Source: JAHECW01 sp964641415 (GTDB lineage Bacteria; Acidobacteriota; Thermoanaerobaculia; Thermoanaerobaculales; Sulfomarinibacteraceae). From it: a DNA stretch of 64,000 nucleotides. Shown in pieces: positions 36,889-44,271 of the stretch (its first letter is position 1; every line of letters starts with the position of its first letter). Under the pieces are notes generated by a model. That model did no database searches. It saw only the letters and a program-made list of their open reading frames with translations, and was not told the origin of the DNA. The stretch is taken from the NCBI GenBank assembly GCA_964641415.1, contig CAZXMW010000001.1:1-64000 (forward strand), given 5' to 3'. Made by a program: the position numbers and the translations under genes.

Positions 36889-36910
36889 CCGCGCCCGGCG
36901 CGCCGCCGGC

Positions 36911-38407
36911 TCACTGACCCTGGCCGAGCGAGAACGCCGGCACGCCGTCGAAGGCGCACAGGTGCTCGGTCTTGATGAAGTCGAGCCCCGCCGCCTCGAG
37001 CCGGCCGAGCAGCTCGACAATGTCGCGGTGGCTGACCTCGGCGTCGGTGTCGTCGGGCTCGAAGCGGCACCGCCAGTGGTCGGTGAGGAAGGTCTCCGGC
37101 AGCCCCTCCGGCCACACCTTGACGCCGCGGTTGGTGATCATCATGAGCCGCATTGGCCCCGCGGCCGCCGCCTCGAGGCTCGCGGCGAGCTCGTCGGGCG
37201 GCCCCGGCTGCCAGTGAATGAAGATATCGACCCCGTGCAGGGTCTTGGTCGCCGGAGGCCGCCGCTCGGGCTCGATGCTCGGCACCGCCTCGGTGGCGTA
37301 CTCCGCGGCCTTGAGCCGGTCGGGGAGGGCTCCGAGCCGCTCGACCACCGCCCGTGCGAAGCCGTCGGTCCCGACCCGCTGCCGGCTCGCGCCGGGTCGG
37401 AAGATGTCGGCGGTGTGGATGCCGTCCTCGATGGTCCGCAGCCACGCGTTGTGGACCGTGGTCGCGACGTCGCCCTGGCCGAGGTGGGCGAGCATCTTGA
37501 CCGCGCTGAGCAGCAGCCCGCTCGGATTGGCGAGGTTCTGACCGGCGATGTCGGGGGCCGAGCCGTGGATCGCCTCGAACATGGCGAAGTCGTTTCCGAT
37601 GTTGGCCGACGGCGCGAGGCCCACCGAGCCGCTGATCTCGGCTGCGATGTCGGACAGGATGTCGCCGTACAGGTTCGGGGTCACGATGACGTCGAAGCGC
37701 TCGGGCGCGTTGGCCAACCGGCCCATGCCGATATCGACGATCATGTTGTCGGCGTCGAGGTCGGGGTAGTCCGCCGCCACCTCTTCGAAGACCCGACGGA
37801 ACAGCCCGTCGGTGAGCTTCATGATGTTGTCCTTGACCAGGCAGGTCACCTTGCGGCGGCCGCGCCGCAGGGCGTACTCGAAGGCGTAGCGGATGACCCT
37901 CTCCGAGCCCGGCCGGGTGATGAGCTTGAGGCACTGCACCACGTCGTCGGTCTGCTGGTGCTCGATGCCGGCGTACAGGTCCTCCTCGTTTTCGCGCACG
38001 ATGACCACGTCGAGGTGGGGGTGCCGGACCGGGATGAACGGGTCGTAGGCGACACACGGCCGGATGTTGGCGTACAGCCCGAGGGCCTTGCGCAGGGTCA
38101 CGTTGACGCTCTTGACGCCGCCGCCCTGGGGGGTGGTGACCGGCGCCTTGAGCAGGGTGCGGCTGGCGCGCAGGGTGGTCCACGCCTCCGGGGCGATGCC
38201 CGAGCTGCGGCCGCGGTGGTAGACCGCCTCGCCGATCTCCACCGGGTGGGTCTCGATGTCCGCGCCGGCGGCAGTGATGACCTCGAGGGTCGCGGCCATG
38301 ATCTCGGGGCCGATGCCGTCGCCGTGGGCGACCGCGACCGGCGCCGGTCGTCGCGCGCGCTGCGGCGATGCGGGTGATCCGGGCGAAGGGCTGGCTGTCG
38401 ATGACAT
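36911..38407 (-). CDS. icd: isocitrate dehydrogenase, NADP-type with C-terminal extension
   Basis: Oxidises isocitrate to 2-oxoglutarate and CO2. 498 residues. GDGIGPEIM opens the beta-decarboxylating dehydrogenase fold; the substrate site appears as VRENEEDLYAGIEH, the metal aspartates in TPNLYGDILSDIAAEISG, and the cofactor loop in IHGSAPDIAGQNLANPSGLLLSA. Beyond about 350 there is a further domain of about 140 residues, as in the Thermus-type enzyme of nearly the same length. 3-Isopropylmalate dehydrogenase is the alternative but is much shorter. The ATG at 38407 has AGAGAGG upstream. It is divergent from the CNNM gene. Confidence 0.85.
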   Translation of the reverse strand: MSSTASPSPGSPASPQRARRPAPVAVAHGDGIGPEIMAATLEVITAAGADIETHPVEIGEAVYHRGRSSGIAPEAWTTLRASRTLLKAPVTTPQGGGVKSVNVTLRKALGLYANIRPCVAYDPFIPVRHPHLDVVIVRENEEDLYAGIEHQQTDDVVQCLKLITRPGSERVIRYAFEYALRRGRRKVTCLVKDNIMKLTDGLFRRVFEEVAADYPDLDADNMIVDIGMGRLANAPERFDVIVTPNLYGDILSDIAAEISGSVGLAPSANIGNDFAMFEAIHGSAPDIAGQNLANPSGLLLSAVKMLAHLGQGDVATTVHNAWLRTIEDGIHTADIFRPGASRQRVGTDGFARAVVERLGALPDRLKAAEYATEAVPSIEPERRPPATKTLHGVDIFIHWQPGPPDELAASLEAAAAGPMRLMMITNRGVKVWPEGLPETFLTDHWRCRFEPDDTDAEVSHRDIVELLGRLEAAGLDFIKTEHLCAFDGVPAFSLGQGQ

Positions 38408-38541
38408 CTGTGATCGAGCCTCTCTTTTCGTGTTCACGCTTGGAAAGCCGAATCGAGGCGACGACATTCCGTGCTCGACACACGTTCGATCGCGGCCGTG
38501 ATGCTTGTCGCGACCCGAGGTCCGTCGTAGGCTTGCCCTGC

Positions 38542-39609
38542 ATGATCCTCCTCGCCGTCTACGTTGCCCTCGCAATCGGGGTGTCGTTCCTGTGCTCGAT
38601 CATGGAGGCGGTGCTGCTCAGCGTGACCCCGGGGTACCTGGCGATGATCGGCGATCGGAGGCCGGCGACAGCGACACGCCTGCGCCGGTTCAAGGAGAAC
38701 ATCGACGAGCCGCTGGCGGCGATCCTGTCGCTCAACACTGTCGCGCACACGGTCGGTGCGGCCGGCGCCGGGGCCCAGGCGGCCAAGGTCTTCGGCAGCG
38801 GCTGGCTCGGCCTGTTCTCGGCCCTGCTGACCCTGGCGATCCTGTTCCTGAGCGAGATCATCCCCAAGACCATCGGCGCGGTCTACTGGAAGCAGCTGAC
38901 GCCGATCGTGACCCGCATGCTGGCGTGGCTGATGGTGCCCCTGACGCCCCTGGTCTGGCTGAGCGGGCTGGCCAGCCGGGTGATCTCGTCCCGGCACAAC
39001 CCGGTCTACGTCAGCCGCGACGAGATTCTCGCGATGGCCAACCTCGGGGCTCAGCAGGGCGTGCTCGACGAGGACGAGTCACGGGTCGTCGTGGCGCTGC
39101 TGCGATTCCGCTCGATGACCGCCGCCAACGTCATGACGCCCCGCACCGTCATCTTCGCCCTGTCCGCTGAGGAGACCGTGGGCGAGGTCGTCGAGCGCCA
39201 CCAGCCGCTGAGGTACTCTCGCATCCCGATCTACCGGGACTCCATCGATACCCTGCTCGGCTTCGTCCTCAAGGACGAGATTCTCGAGCGCGCGGCTCAG
39301 GGCGAAACGGACAGTCCGCTCAGCGAGCTCCGTCGCGAGCTGTTCTTCGTGCCGGCCACCCTCCGGCTGTCCCAGCTTCTGGATCTGTTTCTTTCGTCGC
39401 GCGAGCACATCGCCGCGGTGATCGACGAGTTCGGCGGCACCGCCGGCCTGATCACCCTCGAGGACCTGGTCGAGACCCTGCTCGACCTGGAGATCGTCGA
39501 CGAGGTCGACAGCGTCGAGGATCTGCGGGCCGCGGCCCGCTCCGAGTGGCGGAGGCGGGCGAAGCAGCTCGGGGTCGTGACCGGCAGGGGTCAGACCGGG
39601 GCCTCGTGA
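38542..39609 (+). CDS. CNNM/CorC-type (DUF21 plus CBS pair) membrane protein
   Basis: 355 residues. An N-terminal DUF21 domain has membrane helices at about 1-20, 60-80, 90-110 and 125-150, with SEIIPKTIGAVYWK between two of them. Two CBS domains follow (about 195-315; MTPRTVIFALSAEE and IDEFGGTAGLITLEDLVE). The C-terminal transporter-associated domain of HlyC/CorC proteins is missing or very short. Relatives move or regulate Mg2+ and bind ATP at the CBS pair. The ATG lies 8 bases after a TAGGCT box, so the leader is about 2 nt or absent. Confidence 0.85.
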   Translation: MILLAVYVALAIGVSFLCSIMEAVLLSVTPGYLAMIGDRRPATATRLRRFKENIDEPLAAILSLNTVAHTVGAAGAGAQAAKVFGSGWLGLFSALLTLAILFLSEIIPKTIGAVYWKQLTPIVTRMLAWLMVPLTPLVWLSGLASRVISSRHNPVYVSRDEILAMANLGAQQGVLDEDESRVVVALLRFRSMTAANVMTPRTVIFALSAEETVGEVVERHQPLRYSRIPIYRDSIDTLLGFVLKDEILERAAQGETDSPLSELRRELFFVPATLRLSQLLDLFLSSREHIAAVIDEFGGTAGLITLEDLVETLLDLEIVDEVDSVEDLRAAARSEWRRRAKQLGVVTGRGQTGAS

Positions 39610-39623
39610 CCCGCAGCGGCGTT

Positions 39624-41564
39624 TCAGTCGTTCTCGGAGCCTGGTGGGGGCAGGGCTGTGGAGCTCGCACCGGATCCCAGTACACCGACCGCGATGCGGG
39701 ACGGCTGACCTGACGAGCGATACACCCGGTGGGTGGCTGTGACGAAGTCGTCCTCTTCGGCGGCGAAGATGTTGTCGACCCAGCTCTGGGGATTGCGGTC
39801 GAGCAGCGGGAACAGGCTGCTCTGGACCTGGATCATGATCCGGTGGCCCCGCTTGAAGGTGTGGAGCACGTCCTGGAGTTCGACCGACACCCTGGTCACC
39901 TCACCCGCCGTGAACGGCTCCGGTTCGCTGTAGCTCGACCGGTAGCGACCGCGCAGGGCCTCCGAGCGGACCATCTGCTGGGTGCCCCCGGAGTCGGTCG
40001 TGCCGGCCTCCGGGTCGAAACCCGGCAGCCGGCCCGGGTACTCGTCGATGAGCTTGACCACCCAGTCGGCGTCGCCGCCGGTGGTCGACACCCAGAGCTC
40101 GGCTGACAGCGGCCCGGCGATGGTCAGGTCGGCTTCGAGCGGCGCCGACCGGTAGACCAGGACGTCCGGCCGCCGGGCGGCGAAGCGCTGGTCCTCGGCC
40201 ATGTAGGCGGCGTGCCAACCGGTCACGATCTCGGGGGTGTAGGGCACCGGTTTGTCGGGGTTCGAGAGGAACTCGTCGAAGCCGTCCCGCGCCGTCGGGG
40301 GGGCGAGGCCGAGCGTGCCCCCCGATTGCAGGTAGAGGTGCTCCCGCTGGAGGTCGTCCGGCGGCCAGCCGGAGAACTCCCGCCAGCGGTTGGCGCCGGT
40401 CTCGAAGACCCAGGCTTCGGGCAGGTCGAGCTCGCCCTGACCCTTCAGATGGTGCCGGAAGAACGGAAGCAGCGCCCGCTCCTGGAAGGTCGCGGCGGTG
40501 CCGAAGCCGAAGTCGGCGGCGCCGAGCGACTCGCCGTCGGTCCACACCCAGCCGCCGTGCCGCCACGGCCCCATGACGAGCACGTTGCTGATGCCGGGGT
40601 TGGCGCTCTCGACGGCGCGGTAGGTCTGGAGCGGCCCGTAGAGGTCCTCGGCGTCGAACCAGCCGCCGACGACCATCACCGCGCAGGTGATGCCGTCCAG
40701 ATGGGGCAGGATGTTGCGCGACCGCCAGAACTCGTCGTAGTCCGGGTGCTCGACGATCTTGTTCCAGAACGCGATCTCGCCGTGAAAGTGGTCGCGGTTG
40801 ACGTTGCCGAGCGGCCCGAGGTCGAGAAAAAACTGGTAGCCGTCGGGCGTGCCGTAGTCGAAGCGCTCGGGCCACTCGGTGACCAGGCCGTCGCGGGCGC
40901 GGCCGAAGGACGACAGGAAACCGAAGCCGAGTGCCAGGCTGAAAGCGCCGTGGTGGTGCATGTCGTCGAAGTACCAGTCGGCGATGGGCGCCTGAGGCGA
41001 CGCCGCGACCAGCGCCGGGTGGCTGTCGATCATGCCGGCCGAGGTGTAGAAGCCCGGGTAGGAGACCCCCCACTGGCCGACCCGGCCGTTGTGGTTGTCG
41101 AGGTTGGCGAGCAACCACTCGATGGTGTCGTAGGTGTCGGTGCTCTCGTCGATCTCGTCGGGACCGCTCTTGTCCGCGTCGTGGGGCCTCATGTTGACGA
41201 ACTCGCCGTCGGACATGAAGCGGCCGCGGACGTCCTGGAAGACGAAGATGTAGCCGTCGCGCTCGAAAGCCTCGATCGGGCCGAACTCGTCCTTGTAGCG
41301 GTCGGCGCCATAGGGAGCGACCGAGTAGGGCGTTCGGAAGAGCAGAATCGGATAGGTTTCGGAGCTGTCGTTGGGGACATACACCGCGGTGTGGAGCCGG
41401 ACCCCGTCGCGCATCGGAATCCGGTGCTCGAACTTGGTGTAGTTGGCCCGGATGAAGGCGGCCCGCTCCGGATCGTCGCCGGCTCGGCCGGCACGTGCTC
41501 CCCCGGCGACGCCGAGTATCACCAACAGGATCACAACCCGCCCGAACCATCGACGCATCATCAT
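39624..41564 (-). CDS. secreted CocE/NonD-type hydrolase (X-Pro dipeptidyl-peptidase-like)
   Basis: 646 residues with a signal peptide (about 1-27, VAGGARA). The alpha/beta-hydrolase domain has MRDGVRLHTAVYVP, the nucleophile Ser168 in GVSYPG, and a C-terminal jelly roll (VSVELQDVLHTFKRGHRIMI). Such enzymes cleave esters or amides, for example alpha-amino-acid ester hydrolase, cocaine esterase and X-Pro peptidase; the substrate is not predictable. The start is uncertain: GAGGTG precedes the ATG triplet at 41564/41561/41558, while a TAGGAT box sits 9 bases before an in-frame ATG at 41600. It converges on the CNNM gene with 14 bases between stops. Confidence 0.85.
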   Translation of the reverse strand: MMMRRWFGRVVILLVILGVAGGARAGRAGDDPERAAFIRANYTKFEHRIPMRDGVRLHTAVYVPNDSSETYPILLFRTPYSVAPYGADRYKDEFGPIEAFERDGYIFVFQDVRGRFMSDGEFVNMRPHDADKSGPDEIDESTDTYDTIEWLLANLDNHNGRVGQWGVSYPGFYTSAGMIDSHPALVAASPQAPIADWYFDDMHHHGAFSLALGFGFLSSFGRARDGLVTEWPERFDYGTPDGYQFFLDLGPLGNVNRDHFHGEIAFWNKIVEHPDYDEFWRSRNILPHLDGITCAVMVVGGWFDAEDLYGPLQTYRAVESANPGISNVLVMGPWRHGGWVWTDGESLGAADFGFGTAATFQERALLPFFRHHLKGQGELDLPEAWVFETGANRWREFSGWPPDDLQREHLYLQSGGTLGLAPPTARDGFDEFLSNPDKPVPYTPEIVTGWHAAYMAEDQRFAARRPDVLVYRSAPLEADLTIAGPLSAELWVSTTGGDADWVVKLIDEYPGRLPGFDPEAGTTDSGGTQQMVRSEALRGRYRSSYSEPEPFTAGEVTRVSVELQDVLHTFKRGHRIMIQVQSSLFPLLDRNPQSWVDNIFAAEEDDFVTATHRVYRSSGQPSRIAVGVLGSGASSTALPPPGSEND

Positions 41565-41960
41565 CCGCACCTCGTTTCCGTGCAGCGTTCGAGACGCCAT
41601 GCGCCACGATCCTACATCGGCTCATCCGCTTCAGGTTCCGCGAGCAGGGAAGAGCCGTGGCTCGCCTCTGATACCGATGAGAACTCCTCCCGACCGGCCC
41701 TCTCAGTCGTCCCAGGACAGACAGAGCACGGAATGGCCGGCGAGACCGCAGGTGGTGTCGTGGCGATCCGGCGCGACCTCCGGTACGGCGAGCGGTGATC
41801 GGTTCCTGAAGAAATCTCGATTCGAGTTGAGATCTCGAAGTGAGAACGGAACTGGTATGCTGCCGGGGCGACGCCCGACAGGCCGGTCCGATGGTCCGAG
41901 CACGAGCCGAGCGAGGGCTTTCTGACCGTCGTGCGAATGCGCGTCGCGAGGGAGGTTGCC
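41565..41960. other. gene-free divergent promoter region
   Basis: About 400 bases between the divergent CocE-like and beta-propeller genes. AT-rich sequence at 41808-41850 repeats ATCTCGA twice and may hold operator sites. I see no gene here. Confidence 0.4.
41853..41861 (+). promoter_or_regulatory. extended -10 promoter element (TGGTATGCT)
   Basis: TGnTATGCT fits an extended -10. The start point would be near 41868, leaving a leader of about 93 bases with GGGAGG before the GTG at 41961. A closely similar element occurs at 63148-63156. Confidence 0.4.
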
Positions 41961-42983
41961 GTGATCAGGAGTTCCCGTGTCGTTTTGTTCGTCGTCGTGA
42001 TCTGTTGCCTGGCCGTGCCCGTGGTGCTCGCCGACGATGTGGCCGCCGTCAGGGCCGAGGAGCAGGGCCTGGAGGCTCCGGGCGCCCGGCCGGGTTCGGC
42101 CGGGACGCGCAGCCTCGACCTCGAGGGGCGTCAGGTGGATCTGCTGCTGGTACCCGACTCGACCAACGACCGGGTGATGGCCTTCGACTCGATCACCGGT
42201 GCGCTGGTCGACGCCGATTTCATCCCGGCCGACGAGACCAACCTGTCGACGCCCAAGTCGGCGATCTACAAGAGCGACGGTCTCGGCTTCCTGGTCGTCG
42301 ACCAGCTCGACGATGCCGTGCAGGAGTACGACCTGAACGGCGCCTACGTCGGGATCTTCGCCCCCGCCGGGGGTGTCAACACCGCGATCATGGACAACTG
42401 CCGAAGCGTCGACTATCACCCGACGACCGGGTCGCTGCTGGTCAGCGTCGCCTCGGGTGCGAACGCCGACGCCATCGCCGAGTTCGACCCGGCGACCGGT
42501 GCCTACCTGGGGAACTTCATCGCCAACGGCGCCGGCGGCTTGGACAGCCCGTGGGACATCCTGTTCGGCGCCACCGAGGCCTATGTCCCGGCGAGCTCGA
42601 GCGACGCCCTGCACCGCTACAACGCGACGACCGGCGCCTACATCGGCGACCTGATCACCCTCGACTCACTGCCCGAGCAGGTCGCGTGGGCGGCGAACGG
42701 CAACATCCTGATCGCCGAGTGGAGCGGCAGCCAGGAGGGGATCATCGAGGTCCAGACCGACGGCATGCTCGTCGGCGTCTACTACACCTCTGAGATCGAC
42801 GGACCTCGCGGCGTCTACGAGCTGCCGAGCGGCAATCTGCTCGTCAGCAACGGGACCGGCGTCCACGAGATCACCCGGTCGTCGACCTTCGTCGATTCGA
42901 AGATCACTGGCGTCAGCTGCCACCAGATCAACCTCGCCGTCGGCGTCGTTCCGGTCGAGTTGCAGAGCTTCCAGGTGGAGTAG
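41961..42983 (+). CDS. secreted beta-propeller (NHL/YVTN-like) protein
   Basis: 340 residues. The signal peptide is about 1-24 (LAVPVVLA). The mature part repeats blades of about 45 residues with phrases such as VMAFDSITGALV, VQEYDLNGAYVG, IAEFDPATGAYLG, LHRYNATTGAYIG and NILIAEWSGSQEG, as in NHL and YVTN propellers. No enzymatic motif is visible; a binding role outside the cell is likely. GGGAGG lies 5 bases before the GTG at 41961, and the signal peptide starts there, so I prefer it to the GTG at 41931. It lacks the DGFESG tail. Confidence 0.78.
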   Translation: MIRSSRVVLFVVVICCLAVPVVLADDVAAVRAEEQGLEAPGARPGSAGTRSLDLEGRQVDLLLVPDSTNDRVMAFDSITGALVDADFIPADETNLSTPKSAIYKSDGLGFLVVDQLDDAVQEYDLNGAYVGIFAPAGGVNTAIMDNCRSVDYHPTTGSLLVSVASGANADAIAEFDPATGAYLGNFIANGAGGLDSPWDILFGATEAYVPASSSDALHRYNATTGAYIGDLITLDSLPEQVAWAANGNILIAEWSGSQEGIIEVQTDGMLVGVYYTSEIDGPRGVYELPSGNLLVSNGTGVHEITRSSTFVDSKITGVSCHQINLAVGVVPVELQSFQVE

Positions 42984-42999
42984 CGGGTCGTCGAGAGGT

Positions 43000-43500
43000 G
43001 GCTGGCGCTGGTCCCAGCGGAACGTGCTGCCGCGCTCGAAGTCGTCGATGAGCACCATTTCCGACAGCGCCGCGATGGTCCGGTCAGAACGGGCAATGAC
43101 CCAACCGGTGTCATGGTCGAAGCCCGCAGCCGCGACGTCGTCAGCGGCCTCGAGCAGGGTGGATCGGAGCTCGACGAAAGAAAACCGCGGCGCCTCGGAC
43201 GGCACCAGCGCCGCGCAGCCGGCAACCTCGGCCGCCGGGCCGCCGGGCCGCCGGTGCCGGCGAAGAAGGTCGCGTACGACGTGTCGCTCGAGCTGTTCGT
43301 CACCCGGATCGATCCGCCGGGGGCCACGAGCTCGGGCTTGACGTGGCAGTCGGCCGAACCCGGGCCGCGACTGCTATACGAGAGGACAGTGTCGGTAGCG
43401 TCGCACCATTTGTAGTTGTGGCCGAATACGCCCCCTTCCTGATTGCCTCGGTACCGGCCGACGAGCGACTCGTGGGTGAATCGGATGCTGTGTCGAACGG
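43000..43500 (-). pseudogene. broken subtilisin-family protease with DGFESG-type tail
   Basis: Read on the minus strand, one frame gives RFTHESLVGRYRGNQEGGVF, the region after the catalytic Asp, and runs through SSRGPGSADCHVKPELVAPG to SYATFFAGTGG. A frameshift follows; the other frame continues EVAGCAALVPSEAPRFSFVE and ends MVLIDDFERGSTFRWDQRQP, the shared tail. The His and oxyanion-Asn regions are deleted, the catalytic GTS has become GTG, and the Asp segment is eroded. It resembles the intact protease at 29810-33667 (THEVLEPHYRGNLGGGAFDH there). The remaining bases to 43594 hold nothing I can name. Confidence 0.72.
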
Positions 43501-43594
43501 TCGGTCGTCGTCGGAGTTGGAGCGCGGGTGGACACCGGCAGGGCAGATGAGGAAATCTTGCGGAGGATTCCTTTTCTCAAATCAGGTCGAGGCC

Positions 43595-43623
43595 TTGACA
43601 CGGATGAGTGAAGGGTCCATCAT
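43595..43623 (+). promoter_or_regulatory. promoter of the TetR gene
   Basis: TTGACA, 17 bases, then CATCAT (4 of 6 consensus). The operator palindrome starts directly at its 3' end. Confidence 0.6.
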
Positions 43624-43645
43624 ACTGACTGAGTGCTCAGTCAGT
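43624..43645. promoter_or_regulatory. TetR-type operator palindrome
   Basis: ACTGACTGAG and CTCAGTCAGT are perfect 10-bp arms around two bases. The site covers the likely transcription start of the TetR gene and lies 22 bases before its ATG, as expected for an autorepressed TetR-family regulator. Confidence 0.82.
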
Positions 43646-43667
43646 CCAAGGGGGAACGACACGCACC

Positions 43668-44261
43668 ATGACGAAACGGACCGCCATCCTGCACGCCGCC
43701 ACACACGCTTTCGCGCAGAAGGGGTTTCGAGAAACCTCGACAACGGATTTGGCGGAGATGACAGGCGTTGCCGAAGGAACGGTGTTCTACCACTTCGGCA
43801 ACAAGGAGAACCTCTTTCTGGCCGTGCTCGACCACGTGCGCAGGGAGTTTGAGCACGCTTTTGCCGAGTACCTGGAACAGGCTGAAGTGGGGACGGGGCT
43901 GGAGATGCTGGAAGAGGCATCCGCTTTCTACCTCCGGCTCGCGGACGAGAAGCAGCGGCTGTTCCAGCTGCTTCACCGAACCGAGGCGTACGAGCTGTCG
44001 CGGGCCAACCAGCAGTGTCGGGACGAGCTCGAGAAGATCTTCGACTGTCTGGTGAACGTGTTCGAGGACGCACTGGAGCGGGGCAGAGCCGACGGATCGA
44101 TCAGCGACGCAGCGACCCGGCGGACCGCGCTGGTTGTCTTCAGCATGGTGGACGGGCTGGTTCGCCTGCGAGACACCGGGCTCTACGAGCCGGGCGCCAT
44201 GTTTCCCGAGGTGATGCGGGCGTGCCGGAAGTTGGTGGCGCCTGAGCCGGATTCGGAGTGA
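43668..44261 (+). CDS. TetR/AcrR family transcriptional regulator
   Basis: 197 residues. The N-terminal helix-turn-helix (about 8-50) has AFAQKGFRETSTTDLAEMTGVAEGTVFYHFGNKENLF, split over helices as usual for TetR; the remaining 145 residues form the ligand domain. It should repress its own gene from the palindrome at 43624-43645 and, being only 10 bases upstream, the SulP transporter and possibly the signalling genes behind it. The ligand is unknown; an anion or a redox signal would fit the neighbours. Confidence 0.92.
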   Translation: MTKRTAILHAATHAFAQKGFRETSTTDLAEMTGVAEGTVFYHFGNKENLFLAVLDHVRREFEHAFAEYLEQAEVGTGLEMLEEASAFYLRLADEKQRLFQLLHRTEAYELSRANQQCRDELEKIFDCLVNVFEDALERGRADGSISDAATRRTALVVFSMVDGLVRLRDTGLYEPGAMFPEVMRACRKLVAPEPDSE

Positions 44262-44271
44262 CCGAAACACG

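Noticed and set aside
42666..42999. Continuation of the broken subtilase frame antisense to the beta-propeller gene
   Set aside because: After the tail motif the reading is a shadow of the propeller gene with no subtilase similarity. The ancestral stop is simply lost.
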